Below are positions 11,297 to 25,556 of a stretch of 64,000 bases of DNA, in pieces; within the stretch, counting starts at the first letter, position 1; every line of letters begins with the position of its first letter. Origin of the DNA: Aphrophora alni (Eukaryota > Arthropoda > Insecta > Hemiptera > Aphrophoridae); contig OY740768.1 in NCBI GenBank assembly GCA_963513935.1, positions 19,405,177 through 19,469,176 on the forward strand, written 5' to 3'. The notes under the pieces were generated by a model that saw only the letters and a program-made list of their open reading frames with translations, ran no database searches and was not told where the DNA came from. Position numbers and translations under genes: made by a program.

Positions 11297-14289
11297 AGCA
11301 TTTTTTGGGGCCAAAATTTCAATAAAATAGTGATTACATATTTCGAGAAAATTGAAATTATAACTTTTACTTTATGGCAGCTAGTCAAAAATTTTGAATA
11401 GTAAAAAAACCGAAAAAGAAACTCAAATTTTAAATTTGATTACATTCAGTCCAGTCGTTTTGGCTGTGGAGCACAGACGACAAGCAAACAACAGATCAAA
11501 AATTTCTTTTTTTGATGAATCATAGTAACTTTCCCAAAAAATCTCAAATCAATTTTAGTTTACCTTTCTAACAACTCTATACTCCCTATTTGTGAGCAAG
11601 TAAATGAAATATATAACAGCGGCGAATAACATATTGCAATGTTTCATAGAAAACAGGAAATAACATGTAAAAAAAGAGTATCACAATGGTTACATTATAA
11701 AAATAACATTAGGTAATTGAATGAAAAATTACTCTTTTGAACCACTAATTAGGTTTGGTGAGATAAATAATTCGTAGCTACTCTATGTTACTTTGTGAAT
11801 TTTGTAACAGAGATATATATGGCATGATAAATTATCAGTTGCTCCTTATTTTGTTTCAAACAACTAATTTTGTCTGATCTCAGATTTTTCTTACTATTAT
11901 TTTTAAATAATTCTATAAAGACTAATTTCTTATCAATAAGCTTTCTATATTTTAAACTTATTTTAGGATATAGTCTTTTATCTTCATTTCTAAGTTTATG
12001 TAGTTATTTTTGGTAATCTACCAACTAATTTGTACGCATTTCCATTTTTTTTTCAGTTGGACCAACATTATCCTTTTATATTTTCCCACTTATATACAGT
12101 ATAGAGGTGTTGTGATTTGTTAAAAAAATTGTAATTAATTTTTAACGGAATTATTTGTTTAAAGAACTAGTGACAAAAAAACTGTTTATGGAATGTTGTT
12201 AATGTCCGTCCATCTATTTCTGTACCGACTACCACCCAAACCAATTGATCGATTTTGATACACTTAAACATATTTTGCATATATTTCCCCTTTATTAAGT
12301 TTATTATTAATTCAAAATTTTGTGGTTTTTAAGATAAAACCAAAATTCTCAAAACTGACTGTAAATTATTTTGTAAATTAAAATAAAATGCAGTCTCTAA
12401 AAATTAATAAAACTGATTGTTGTCAGTTATTCAAGAATCCCGCTTTGAGAGATATAGGTGAACAATCAAAAATGAACAATGGACGCTGAATTTGGACAAT
12501 TTAAAAACTATTCCTTGGTAACATTTTGATTAAATAGTTTTGTGACTCATACCTATTTTTGAAACATCACATAAGTGGAAATTATGGGTTGTAATATAAC
12601 AAAATGAACTCTAAACATCTCTGGGTGACTTGAATTTTATATTTTATTTTACACAATCTTTTGGCACACACTTTCACATTCTAGAAAAATTTACTTGAAT
12701 TACGTTATGTAGTTTGAGATTTTCAAACTTCTACATAGTTCGTTATTAAAACATAATTAGAAAACTGTAGAACAGAATTTTTTATATTTTGATTATTACT
12801 CTATTTTGTGTACGGGTTTGAGAACGTTAATGTAATATGTTTCCCCTGTTTATTTAAATGTTTTACATTATTTGTAAAAAATCAATTGTAGTATTTAATT
12901 CACTTTGCGGTTGTGGGCGATATTGTCTGATTTGTGTTTCCCAATCCGTAATAATAGTTTAAAATTAATGACAAAATTTAATATATTAATCGAATTGGCC
13001 TGATGGATAACTTCCACATTTTTGTTGGTCGGTCGAGTACCACGAATACTCGGGAGGAGAATATTACAGTGGTATAAAATAATTGGAGCCATTTTTATGT
13101 CTTAAAAATTATGTTTAACATACATTATTGTTACAAATATTTATTTATAGTACTTGAAAACTTCCTAATGTTACCCACCGTGGTTTTATACTAATAAATT
13201 ATTACGTCTCAACACATCAAGAAAAATACGTATAATCTCATTTCTTTTTTGTTCTATTCAAAAATCTATGTCATATAGATTGCAATGATTTTGAGGAGCT
13301 AGCAAATCAAATCAGGAACAATTGTAAACAAACTTCCCCTATTGGATAAGACAACTTCTTGTACCAATACAATTTAAAATATCTTACAAAACCCAAACAA
13401 CCAAAAAACCAACTTTAGGGGTACATTTTCAGGAGCTATTTGTATTACATTGTTTATTTGGACTAGATATATATCCTGATGGCGTCAATTGATTTGTTTT
13501 TTGTTTGTTTTTTCTGTAGGTCTCAAAACAAATGTATGTTTAGTTCCAAATCAAATCCTTCAGTGTATAATCTGAATTATTATAATACCGAACAAATTTT
13601 TCAACAATGTCACTAAAAGAGTTTATATTTTTTCACGTGTTTCAGTTTACGTTAGTTAGTTCAGCGAGAAACAAATTATAATTTCTTTTAATAATTATAA
13701 AAAATGTGAAGAGCTATAATGTAATACACTAGCATTTTACAATACATTTACCGCGTTTCAAAGTAAGGAAAAAGCCCTCATTGAAATATACTTAAAGTTG
13801 ATTTGTCTACTTAATACTTAGGCGGAATTCAATCATAAGAAAAAATAATATATTATTTCCTCCTATACAATTTCTTTTGAAATACACGTAAATAATTTCA
13901 TTAAATAAATTCGTTTATTAGAGTGAATATTATTCATTCCAAACATAAAAACGCTAGTTTATGACCATGTACCAACGGCGAGGATTTTTATACTTGGTTT
14001 ATCGTTCCTGCAGTACACTTAGACATTTAATATGTACTGAAATAAATATAATTAAACATAAAGCATTCTACCTAGCAGATTAATTAATAAACTGTTGTAA
14101 ATTAAAATGAAAACTTTATAACTTCTTGCCTCTAGCTACTAGACACGTGTAGGAATGTCTTTATGGTGTAAAATGTCATATGATTTTTTAAACTTGAGAG
14201 TTTTAATGTAGTGTCCAGATACAGTTGTTAGGTTTCATACTTTAAACATTATCACTAAATTGACGATTGGTCATTTTTGTAAGCATCAA
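11297..14289. other. A+T-rich stretch with possible transposon tails
   Basis: Around 11441-11500 the sequence TTCAGTCCAGTCGTTTTGGC followed by AGACGACAAGCAAACAACAG resembles 3' tails of RTE-like or similar elements that end near imperfect ACAGACA runs; a comparable patch lies at 12200-12260. A plus-strand block at 12990-13070 reads FHIFVGRSSTTNTREENI in an open frame but lacks clear splice sites. Nothing else is supported. Confidence 0.35.
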
Positions 14290-15000
14290 CTCTTACAATG
14301 ACGTCATAAATGGCGCGTCCTACTTTTCTTTGTGTATTTAAATTTGTGATTCGGAATCATTATTCCAACTTTATGGTTATAGTCTCACACTTTTAACTTT
14401 TTCATTATAAGCATTGTATTTAAGTTTTCTTTTTCATATCTGAAAATTTCCTTCACAAACCATGTGATTTGAATAAACTGTACTAATTACTTATAAGTAA
14501 ATACCTATTAAACTAATTACTAAATTAGTATCAGTAAATGTTTAAAGTTTACTTTCAATATTACTTTTGAAGTATTGCTTTCTCTTAACCATAAATTGGT
14601 TTGTAACAGCTGACTGTTTTGTCATTAGTGTTGGTACACACAAAAAAGAGATCAGTAGATAACCTGAAAGTTTGAATAGTTATTTGATTTGCGCAAATTT
14701 AGTTCACTGTACCTATTTACGTTTATAAATTTAGACGGAAAATGTCATAAAAAAAATGAAACGTAACTTTCTTTAGAAGAAACTACTATACAAAGCAATG
14801 ACAACTGGATATGTTTTGTTAATGTCCTAAAGGGAAATGTAGTTGTTTTATACAGATCATTGCCTGCCAAATAAGTTTAGTAAAAAAATAAAATACATGG
14901 GCTGACATTTGTCTTTTATGAAAGTAATTCGGTTAAAAAAATACTTTGTAAACTGAATAAAAGTTAAACAAGATGTAAACTGGAAAAAGGAAACGGAAAA

Positions 15001-15285
15001 CAAACTGGTAACGTGCCATTTAAACTGCAACGCTACGAAAAAGATTTCCTTAACATTTTAGAAGAATATGAGAAGTCTGTCCTTATGAAAATAAAAGGGT
15101 CAATAATTGGCGAAATTTCTACTTTACCTCATGATAACGGAGTTTAAATGAAATCTAATAGTACCAGAATGTAAACAAAATTTAATGAACAGTATAGAGA
15201 AGTAGCAATGACAGGTATAGATTCTTAATCAGCTGAAGAATTACGTAATAGGTTAATTGAAAGTAAAACAAAAATAAGCTGAGAA
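15001..15285 (+). pseudogene. Myb/SANT-like DNA-binding domain pseudogene, copy 1
   Basis: In the frame starting with CAA ACT GGT the translation contains YEKDFLNILEEYEKSVLMKI, then after a stop NEQYREVAMTGID, another stop, and AEELRNRLIESKTKIS. This order is that of the Myb/SANT-like domain found in Harbinger/PIF-associated Myb proteins and related insect proteins: a helix with LxxxLxxYxxxV, a Wxx-N-x-x-Y-x-x-V segment, and a final helix with AEELRNR. Two or more stops and loss of the tryptophan segment show that it is dead. A stop lies soon after an ATG at the expected start near 14746. Assignment is by pattern recall, not by a search. Confidence 0.5.
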
Positions 15286-15810
15286 AACGTCAGGAACAGT
15301 GCGTATTACTTTTCTTTGTTTACTTAAGTTGTGATTAGAAACCATCAATCCTCCTTGATAAAGAGATAGTTCTAAACTTTTAACTTGCGCAATATAAATT
15401 TAACATACGTAAGTGATTGTACGATTGCAGGATTGTCTAAGTGTTTCAATTTCTGGATTGAATAAAGCAGGTTATAACAATGAAAAAATAATACCAATTG
15501 TTTCTTTAAAATAATTTACAAAAATTAATAGATAATTAATTGATATTAAGTAAATTAATTATTGATATAGTTTAGAATTTACCCGTTTCTAAGTGAATAA
15601 AATTTTACTTATAGGCCTACGGTTAATGTGTTTCTGTTAGGTATCGATCATTGTTTGAAGTTTATGTTTTTCATCTTGTTTTCATGTTTGTTTCAAAGAT
15701 TTTATTTTTTTCTCATTAGTATTGGTAAAAAAACAAAAAGTTACCTGAAAGTTCACAAGTTACTTGGTTTGCTTGCAAATTTAGTTTGTTTTACCTATTT
15801 ATGTTTTAGA

Positions 15811-16560
15811 CTGAAAATGTCTTCAAGTGATGATGAATAGCAACTTTTTTTTAAAGAAGAAGCTAACTATATCAAACATTGACAATCGGATGGGTTTTGT
15901 TATTGCTCTGAAAGTTATTGTAGTTGTTTTAAACAGATCATTTGTAGTCTGACAAATCAATTTTATAAAAGGAAAAAACATTGGTTACGTATAATAGTGC
16001 GTTTTAACATTTGAAAATTAATGTGGGTAAAAAAATATTTCCTTGGAAAAGTTAAATAGAATATTAACAAGATGAAGACAGAAAAAAGAAAGCGGACAAA
16101 AGACAAACTGGTAACAGGTCTGCAACAATGGGGAAAATTATATTCTTATCATTTTAGAAGTATATGAAAAATCTGTAATTTTGAAAATAAAAGAGACAAG
16201 TGGCGGCACTAATACTTTAACTAATCATAACGGAATCAAATCCAATCTAAGAGTAAAGGAATCATAACAAAACCTAATGAAATATGTAGAGAGGTAGGAA
16301 AGACAGGATGAAGAAACTAGATTCAGATAAAGAAAAACGTGGAAGTTCACTTAAAAGGAAAACCAAATATTCTGAAGAAACTTGTAAGTTATCTACGGGG
16401 AACTACAAAGACTTGTCCTAAATGAACAACACGTCTACATTTGTAAAGGAAAGACATTATACTGAAAAGAGATCAACTGAAGTTAAAACGTGAGGGAATG
16501 GATGTACAAAATTAGAAGAGGAAAGAATAAAAATTGTTTTAAGAGCCAACACAGGATATT
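15811..16560 (+). pseudogene. Myb/SANT-like domain pseudogene, copy 2
   Basis: The second unit starts with ATG at 15817 reading MSSSDDE and stops at once (TAG). The domain remains are at about 16100-16300 and are more frameshifted than in copy 1: a YEKSVILKIK-like segment, then NEICREVGKTG. Downstream (16470-16560) lies a charged stretch like the coiled C-terminal region usual in such proteins. The tandem arrangement suggests the unit was duplicated before or during decay. Confidence 0.45.
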
Positions 16561-16570
16561 GATGTCACTA

Positions 16571-19500
16571 AATTTATTTTCAATAATTTAGTTGTATTTA
16601 AATAAACTTTTCTCTCTTTTCATATTTAAGATTGTTCATTAATTTTATTTATTTAAAAAAAAAATATTATTTATGAATAGTCTCAAATTTTTGTATTTAG
16701 ATTTTGATATACAATGATAATTGATCCGAATGAATTTATCATCTGTATTTATTACCCCAATAATAATGCTGGTGTACCGTTTATTAATAGACGTTTTTAC
16801 ATAGTATCTGTAGGTTTTTTTATGTTAAGACTGAATAAAAAGAATAAAAATAGTTATTGCAAAAACATTAAATATATTTTACCCAAATATATTACAAACG
16901 GGGGAAAATTAAATGGTCATCCTTTAATATTTTTCAGGGGCGTATAGAGTCCTCAATACGTCAAATATCTGTATTGTTTTGTAATGAAGTTTATTACTAA
17001 AAAAAATTAATAAAATTTTTTTATTGATCTAATTATCTTTTATTGCACGCAAATTCTTTTAATGAAACGATTGGTTTAATTTTGATGTTATACTTCATAG
17101 TAATCAAACCTTTTATCATCCCGGCCATAATTATTTTATCAATATTTTACTAAAGTTCCTATGTATTTATTTATTGTTTCATTTCGACTTTTTCAGAACA
17201 ACGTTTTTTTAAATTAAGATGATATTAAGTTTTTTGAAATTTCTGCATGTGCAACTGCTTACTTTTGCTAAGTGAGAGCTTATACAATAGATATTACAAT
17301 TGAAATACTTAATAAAGTAGAACTTACAGTTAACAGACGTTTATAGGACGTTGAAGGTTATAAATATGAAACAACAAATTACAACCGTCTAGTTTAATTA
17401 ATGAGGGCACAATTTATACCATGTAGATATATCCACACGTGTCTGGTCGTGAGACTCCGGAAGCCATAAAGTTGTTTTTATTTGTTAATTAAACTGCTAC
17501 GTGAAATGTTTTCAACAATAGTATGTTTAATAATGTTTATTTCAGTATGTACTAAATGTCCATGTAAGTAGGAACTATAAACCATGCATAAAGAACACTT
17601 ACCAGATACGTACACATAAACTAGATTTTAATTCGTATGTAATGAATAATTCACGAAACCCTTGTTATACATGAATACTAGTCAAAGAATATTAGTGCAT
17701 GGGATTTAAGTAATATTTTAGCCATACATTTAGTTCAGATTTGAATAGGTATTATATAAACAAATAAGATTTGTTTTTAAACATAAATTATTCTTAAAAG
17801 TTTAAAAACTTAGTATATATAAAGTTTAGTAAGATATGATGTGACTATAGAGTTAAACGTTTTAGTTTTTACCAGATTATAAGAAAACATTGCATTTAAT
17901 TGCTCTAGATTTTTCATTTTTAAAGTGTCTAAATAAATCTTCATAACTTTTATGAATACATATTGGCATTACTGTCATTTGTATAAATTGTTAATAAAAC
18001 GTCGAGTAACACAATTCATTTTTCCAAAGTTATTTCTTGTCGTTTGTTTTAATCACTTTTACATTTTTTTATTTTTTACAATCTTTTTTAGATTTAAATT
18101 ATTCGCTTTACATATCTTTATTATTTAATTCGGTGAAACGAAAAAAAATAGTGCATCACATAATAGATTACACATTTATTTATTTACTTCTTTATCATTT
18201 AATAAATTTATTTTTCGTTATTTTTATAACTGTCAATCAAAATGAATTTTTATTTTTTTTATCACTATATTCTGTCTGTCAAATATTTCTGAATTCATAA
18301 CACTTTGCATAAGCAACTGTACGATACATCCATCATAAAAAATTTAAATATTTATGAGTTACTAAACATAAAAGTTGTGTACAGATTTCTCACTGCAAGA
18401 TTTATGGTTGTCATAAGCAGGCTTTCCTTATGTTTTATGCTAACGTCGATTAATGATAATATATTTAAAATGATATTATAATGTCCTAAACACTTCTAAT
18501 TATATTCTCTAATATTTATAAAATTACTTCACGTTATCCCTAAAGTTCCAACAAAGATTTGTTTTTAAGTAATTAATAACGAGATAAGATTTTAAAATAA
18601 TAAAATCTATTTTATATATTACATATATAGAGAATTTATGTTTGATTACGTACAGGGTTTGAGAAAAAACTACTTTCACATATATTACGATGTAAGGTTA
18701 CATAATTAGGTTTATTGACTGTCAACTACGGAATACTTAAAAAGGATTTTATACTTATATATCTACAATAAAAACCATAACTAAAAATGTAATACAATAT
18801 TACGTTTGTACAACCGTCGCAACCGTACATCCATAGTGGATTAAACTTCAGTGTTTACTTTGAAATCGGCCTTTGTGCGCATACCCATAATTTGGGTTCG
18901 GTTTCCTACACGACTAATACATAATTCTCAGGATACTGTTTTAAAGGATCTATTACAGCTTTTGATTTACAATTATTAAATTATATTGATAAATTACAAA
19001 GAGTTTTATTGGAAAAAATCAACTAAGATTTAAAAATGAGCAATACATTATTTTTCCTTTTACAATATTACTATTTTACCATTAAGTTATGCTATGTTAC
19101 GTTAGGTATGTTATGGCAGGAGGTAAAAAAGTTTTATAGAACCAACATTTGAAAATACAATAATTAGTCGATGTGAAAAATGTGTGCTATGCGAGTCGCT
19201 TAATTCAAATTAAAATATAATAATTTTAAACCTACAATTCCTACAACTGTGAAACGTAAAACGATATTTAGTTAAAATGAACGTTTATATCCTATACCAA
19301 TTTTTTTCTGAAAAATTCTAAAAAATAAGTATCAAATTTTGGTTTTTCGTATTACGTTGTAGACAAATATTGTAATAATGTGGGAACTACTGAACCAATT
19401 TTAATTAAACATAGACTAAAGCCTAACTGGATAATGTAAGTACATACGAAATAAAACCATAAGAAATAGTGTTATAAATTAACAATCAAACAGATAGACA

Positions 19501-19585
19501 GAGAGACGTTGGGTTTGATGTATGTAGGGATTTATCTTTCTCAATGTTTAGGAAACAATATTTCATTATAATTTCCAAAAGTATC
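16571..19585. other. A+T-rich stretch, no supported gene
   Basis: Near 17546-17563 an 18-nt segment sits between TTTATTTCAG and GTAAGTAG and reads YVLNVH; it could be a micro-exon but may equally be chance. The frames at 16714-16947 and 18037-18300 are A+T-driven. Around 19380-19530 a degraded transposon tail (AAACAGATAGACAGAGAGAC) is possible. Confidence 0.4.
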
Positions 19586-19660
19586 AGAGTCGGAAGAGAA
19601 GAAGTATTGGCAGGAAAGATGAAAGAGAGGGATTTTCTCCAAGACTACGAATATAATAAT
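19586..19660 (+). repeat. Dispersed repeat family R2, copy B
   Basis: It begins GAGTCGGAAGAGAAGAAGTA and continues GGAAAGATGAAAGAGAGGGA. It has lost the middle segment present in copies A, D and E. Confidence 0.5.
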
Positions 19661-19993
19661 AATTTTAAATCACTTTAACAAATTCAATTCTATAATTTTT
19701 CAAAATATTGTCTCTACGCCAGGTTGTAGCGATGTTGGTCGATTTAATTTAATCTTTGTTTTAAAACATGTCAGATATTACCATTCTAATTAAAGCACTA
19801 GTGATCTATATATGGACGATGTAACATATACAAATGAGATTAAATTTATGTTTTTAACTTGAACATGGGTTGCCATTTTAAAATTTAAAGCTAGATTTTT
19901 CTGTTAATCAATTCATGTCAAAAGTCTTAAAACCCATTATTATTCATACAACTCAAACAATAATTAAGAACCCTAGTTATTTAATTTGAATGA

Positions 19994-19995
<2 letters not shown>

Positions 19996-20050
<55 letters not shown>
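19996..20050. repeat. (AT)n microsatellite
   Basis: About 27 perfect TA units lie in a plain A+T-rich setting. Confidence 0.95.
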
Positions 20051-20054
<4 letters not shown>

Positions 20055-22550
20055 ATTTATTTTGCAGATTTATAATATGCATCTAAATCTGGTAGTTTAA
20101 TATGATTATTTAAAAAAAATTAATAATCTGACTAAAAATGTTTAAAAAATCTGTTTTTCAAAATAATTAATCCCTTTCCAATACTTTTTAAAGAAGCATA
20201 ATGTATATTATGTTTAGTAACATCAAGGATTTTATTTCTACAAAATGGAAAAATTTATAATGAAATGTCAAGTCAGTCCGTTAGCTTCATGCTAACTATT
20301 TACTAAGAAAGAATTCTTTAGAATGTAATGAATACAAATCGGGATTAAATTAGCAATTTATACAATACGATCTAACTTTGTCCATGTAGAAAATTATATT
20401 TTAACACAAATTCCGCACCTTACTCTATTATTTAATTTTCAAAATATATATTATTTGACGGTTATATGAAAAGTGTATGAAGAAATTGATTTAAAATTGC
20501 TTTAATTTTTTTTTAAACAATCCATTTCCCACCTGTTTGGGAGTGATAAACACCGAGGATAATAGTTAATGATAACTGAACTACACATTTAATTAAATTA
20601 GATATAATGAATGCTTTGAATCACTTTGAAAAATCTAAAATTTAAGTAAAAAAAGCAAAACACAAGTAAAATTATGAACTCTTCATAGTTAAATATCGTT
20701 ATGTTAAAGTACTCTAGAAATGAGAGAGAAAATTCTGACAGTGATGACGGATTTGTGAAAAAATGCACTTTTAAACACTTAACTATCAAATAACTATATA
20801 AAACATATTGTCTCTCAAGGCACAGGTAATTCAATATGGCATAATAATACTTAGAAACAAAAGAGTTAGATGCATTGAAATTACTTTCTTTTATTAAATT
20901 TGTTGTATTGCTTATAAACGTTACAATTCCATTCAATAAAACAAATGAAGCTAAAGCATGACAACTATCAATTAACTGTAATTGCTTCTTTTAATTTCAG
21001 TAATTACAACCAAATTATAAATACATTTTTCCCGCTACATTATTGTTTGGGTAATTAATTAATATAACAAAAAGTGTCACCTTTTTTATTGTAACGGTGT
21101 GGGTGAACTCCAGTCTTTGGGGATGGCGTGTTTGTTACTTGTTTATTGACAGTCAAGATTCACTGCATCACACTTTGTTCTGTTTTGCGAACATTTATTT
21201 TGTTTATCTTTTATTCAGTGTAATCAATGTTTTGCCTTATGTCACTTATGTAAATTTTAAAAATTATTAGTTTTTTTTCAATATTATATAACCAACTGAA
21301 TATTTTCCATGATGCATTTAATTTTTATTTTCAGTAATATAAATTATCGATGTTATTTTAATATTAAAATTGCTCTGATTTGTTTCCATAAATCCACTTT
21401 AAAAAGTAATTTTAATTTATCTCAAATTAACATTTGACAAATCTACTTTATTTTATCTCGAAAATTAATTCTCGTTATTTCTGATTTACACGATTATGGT
21501 TCACATTTTGATAAGTTTAATCATTTTTTATCTCTTTAAAAAATCTCACATTTAAAAAGTTGTTATTTAATATTACAACATTTTAATTTTTGTAATATTT
21601 AATTAAATACAACTTAAGAAATATAGTTTATAGTAACTAAAACATATCTGCCTTGTTAATATCTATTTGTACAAACTATTTTAAACGAAATTCAAATTAA
21701 ATAATTTGTTTTTACAATTTTCTTATATTGAATCTGTTTAACTAATGAAATGGTTAAGCTTCAGCTAACATCACACGACTTATAAGACAAGTTATTTTTA
21801 TGAAGTCGAAGTGTTTTAAGAGGGACTTGTACAGACAGACAGACATGAGCGTGATATTATAAGTGTCTTTGGTTTTACCTACGTACCCTAATTAATATAA
21901 ATCAAGAAAAATAAAATACATCTTTTAAAATCCATTAAATTGTTTATCACATCTCACAAAAAACTGCTTTTAAAACTTATACACTACGCATTTCTCATTG
22001 TGTGGTTATTTATACGGTTGTAATCGTCAAAGAAAAAAAAAACTATAATATACGATTTACCAATGCAATTTAATTTCAAATTTACATAAGTTTTGATCAT
22101 ATTAGTATATCACGCTGTGTTAAATTTAGAGGTGGAACATATCATATCTGACACTTTAAATTTAGCCTAGTGTATAGATTGTTTCGTTAATAGAAAAAAA
22201 AGAGAGAAAAAACGTACATATTAGTATATTCAGAATAACATCTTGTCTTACTTTATTCCCCATGCGTAATATTTAAACAAAAATCAAAGTTTTTCACTCC
22301 ATAGTTTTTGCCCTATAACAACCCCAAGGTCATTTTTTGTTACTGCAATATTTCTCCTATACGTGGGACAATACAAAGAATATAAATGCAAAGTTTGAAG
22401 TATTTATGATTAATCGTCTTGTATGGTATAGATTGGTTTCTGCTTACAGACACGCGCGTAAATTCATAACAGGCCTTGGTTTTACCTTAAAACACCTGTT
22501 CGGTAATTTTTTGAGTGTTAATATATGAATTTATTACTTACTAGTTTTTA
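20051..22550. other. A+T-rich stretch, no gene seen
   Basis: The 112-codon minus-strand frame at 20598-20936 has no recognisable domain, no codon preference different from background and no splice or promoter context. A short CAGACAGACAGACA run lies near 21831-21845. Confidence 0.5.
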
Positions 22551-22555
22551 GTACC

Positions 22556-22690
22556 GGAGGACCATTGAGTTTACCTTCCTTGGGGTTGTCGTTATATTGT
22601 GCCAACGAACGTTTCCACTTCTTCTGATGTGTAGTAACTGGCCAGTACTTCTTCTTGCAATTACTTCACACCGACCGCACTTGACACTTT
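22556..22690 (-). pseudogene. Short coding-like patch, unknown
   Basis: A G+C-richer block surrounded by A+T-rich DNA. On the minus strand one frame reads KKYWPVTTHQKKWKR then QYNDNPKEGKLNGPP before a stop; another reads EEVLASYYTSEEVETFVGT then a stop. A possible donor GGAAG|GTAAAC lies inside, but no polypyrimidine acceptor precedes it. It is either a piece of a transposon protein or an exon whose ends I cannot place. Confidence 0.3.
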
Positions 22691-22699
22691 ACAAGATAT

Positions 22700-25550
22700 A
22701 AAACGTTTAAAGAGAGAAATATAAAAGTATTTGAGGTAAAAGGTAAATGAATATGAGGTAGCCGGAACTTAAGTCCACGAGAAAAGGCTGAGGGAGCAGA
22801 CAATGCATCTGACTCCAAGCAGAGATATTATGAGAATGACCAAAATGTGTACAGGTACAAAGTGAAAGTTGCTGGGGCATGTAACTCAATTTAGAATTTA
22901 TTTGAGAATTGTCGATTTAACCTTAAACACTATTACGTTACAACACATTTAATAATCATGATATTAATAGTTTACTTTTACTCAAAACTTATAAAAGTCC
23001 ACAACATACAAAATATTTAAAAACACAAATTTCAGAGATAAACCTGACAAATTGATATGGAATATTCATAAGTACATACTTTCATGTTGGAATATAGGTT
23101 AAGGAGACTTATCCTTCCAAATATAACAATTGCGGTTGATGAATGGAAAGTAGGAGATAGTTTAAGGAGTAGTGACTTTGAAAACAATGCAGGGATTGTC
23201 CGCAGGAACGTGAATAACGACAACTGTTAGGGACAACAGAAGCAATCAAGAATGTTTCCAATGTCTAGGTTTTGATTATTTTCTGACTATTATGTCGTAC
23301 AGAACCGGGATTCAGTATTTTTATGTTATATTAATACACGAGTATAATCTCAGGTGTATTTAAAAATTCCCTTAACATTTATTAATACTTAAAAAAAAAA
23401 TCTTCTTGAAATTTATACTACAATTATTTTACTTTCTCTTTTCATTTACACTGTGAAAGTATGATAACCCAAATGTTTACTGCTGATATTTGTGTACCGA
23501 AAGACGATAAATAATATTTTTTTTAATTTGAATCGACTTGTAAACATTAAAATATATTAATACGAATAAATATAATAATACAAATAAATATTTAAAAATA
23601 ATATTTACCATTTGTTTAGTCAAGAAATGATTATTCATTTGAAAAAATAAAATAGATTTATTTTCTTTATTGCTATTCCCCATGTTTATTAACTCGTTAG
23701 ACTTTTAAATTATTAGTAGAGTTTCATACTTATCTATCATGTTACGAATTTAATATAATAAACACACAATATTTTTGACTATTTTATAATAAACAGTATC
23801 TAATCAATTGTTTCGAAAATTCACTCTACTGTTAAATTCTGTTTTATTCCTGTATGGATTAATTGTTTATAAAACTGTCTACAACTTATCCATTCTATTT
23901 ATGTATCCAGGGCCGTACCGTGGATTCTAGCGAGCTCATTTTATTCTATATTTGATTGGAGTTGATATGCAGCACAAAATTATGATTAAATTTTTAAGGT
24001 ATTTGTTTACCACAGAAAAATAAATAATTCCGTCTCATTAAAATGACTGAAGAATTCATTTATAAATTGACAATATTTTAGGGTAAATATTAAAAACCTG
24101 TATTATTAAACTTTGTGAAAAAAAAAGTTTTGTCAAAAATGGAATTGCCAAATAGACTACAATTTATTCCCTTATTTATTTTAATTTTTTCAAGTGATTA
24201 CACTACTATTCCTAAACATATTCAATATATTGATTCCCTTTTGAAAATAAGATTTTTTTAAAATAACAATTTAATATTATATTCAAATAAAAACGATATT
24301 AATATTTGTTTAGTCCTTCCAGTATTAAGTTTAGAAAAATGAAGTTCAGATAGGAAATAATATGTCTAATTTCTTAAATCTTACACATTTATTATACATA
24401 CATTTTGTTAGCAGCTAATCATCATTCATCAGATTTGAGTAAAAACATAAATTTAATAACATATGGAATGGTATTTCATATTGTTCAAACACAAAGCATT
24501 GAATGCGATCAGTGATATAAATTTAAGTGGGATTGTTTATACCGCATATTTATTCATTGAAGAATTAATACAAAGGTTAAATATATAACCAATAATCTGT
24601 ATATGACGAAATTTATGCCGGGGAGCAAGAAGCATTTGTCTGTATTTTTTGCTTGATGTTAAAGCGATACGTCATTGTATCCAGAGGTAATGTTTGATTG
24701 TTAATTCCATAAAAAATAAGGTATTTTAAATACTATTATACATAGGTTTGTTTAATGAAAAGATATATATTGTTAAATTTTTTATTTTCCAGGCAGGTTT
24801 TGAATCGTATTTTTATAACAGCAGGTTCGTCCTACAAAGTTTACGTCTTTTCCATAAAATATAAACTCCAGTTTGAAGGCCGATGAGATCTTCCTTTATC
24901 GTCTCACTAAAACATAGTTCTCTATAAAAAGAGACAAACAAATATTAAGACAAACAATATCTAAGTGTTCACGAACGTGTTGTGGAAACTATATGGAACG
25001 ACATGTCACAGTCTAATTGTGGAGGGGACAACCTTTAGAATTGATTACAGAAAACTATGTAAAAAAGTAACACAATTGAAGGGAGAATTGGCAATTTAAC
25101 TGTATTTTTTTTTTCTAATATGGTAAATAATTTATTTACCTGAAAAACTCAAAATATATTTTTTAGATAGTATTGCATCAAATTTTATTAAATTAAAACT
25201 AAATATGACGATAAAAAGCTATAGGGTTTTTAATTTTGCAATAACTTACATAATCCATTTCCAACGGATTTTAGCAGTTGTGTGGTGATATGACTGTGAA
25301 AATAGCTTACTTTTAGAGAGTTGTAGTTTTCGTTCAGAATACTTAAGTTCTGGGAATTTTTCCGCGTCTTTGAATATTCGCAATAGGAGCTTATCGTATC
25401 CTTTCTCAGCGCAAAATATACTTGAAAACCCGTGTTAAAAATATTACGAATTTATTGGAACTCAAAAATATATTTATTTATTTTATGAATAAATAACAAT
25501 TATAATAATTTATTATTTTTTTTATATACATTATTTTACCAAGCAAGTAT
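22700..25550. other. A+T-rich stretch with weak coding-like patches
   Basis: Blocks at 22740-22890 and 23090-23225 are slightly richer in G+C and open on the minus strand (22707-22889, 23032-23223), without a recognisable domain. An acceptor-like TTATTTTCCAG at 24793 is followed by 23 open codons (AGFESYFYNSRFVLQ...) and a stop, which could be a terminal exon but has no further support. Confidence 0.35.
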
Positions 25551-25556
25551 TATTGA

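Larger units (their letters stand above)
14290..16570 (+). repeat. Diverged tandem duplication of a roughly 1-kb unit
   Basis: Two direct copies follow one another. Landmarks recur about 1.0-1.1 kb apart: TACTTTTCTTTGT (14321 and 15307); CATTAGTGTTGGTA / CATTAGTATTGGTA (14623 and 15714); CAGATCATT (about 14856 and 15936); CAAACTGGTAAC (15001 and 16102). Small indels and many substitutions separate the copies, so the duplication is old. Both carry the same dead Myb/SANT-type reading frame. Confidence 0.75.

Noticed and set aside
17546..17563. 18-nt micro-exon between TTTCAG and GTAAGT
   Set aside because: Six codons are too few to separate from chance without transcript data.
20598..20936. 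112-codon minus-strand frame, the longest outside the PLE
   Set aside because: It is hydrophobic and A+T-driven, with no domain, promoter or splice context; expected by chance in DNA this A+T-rich.
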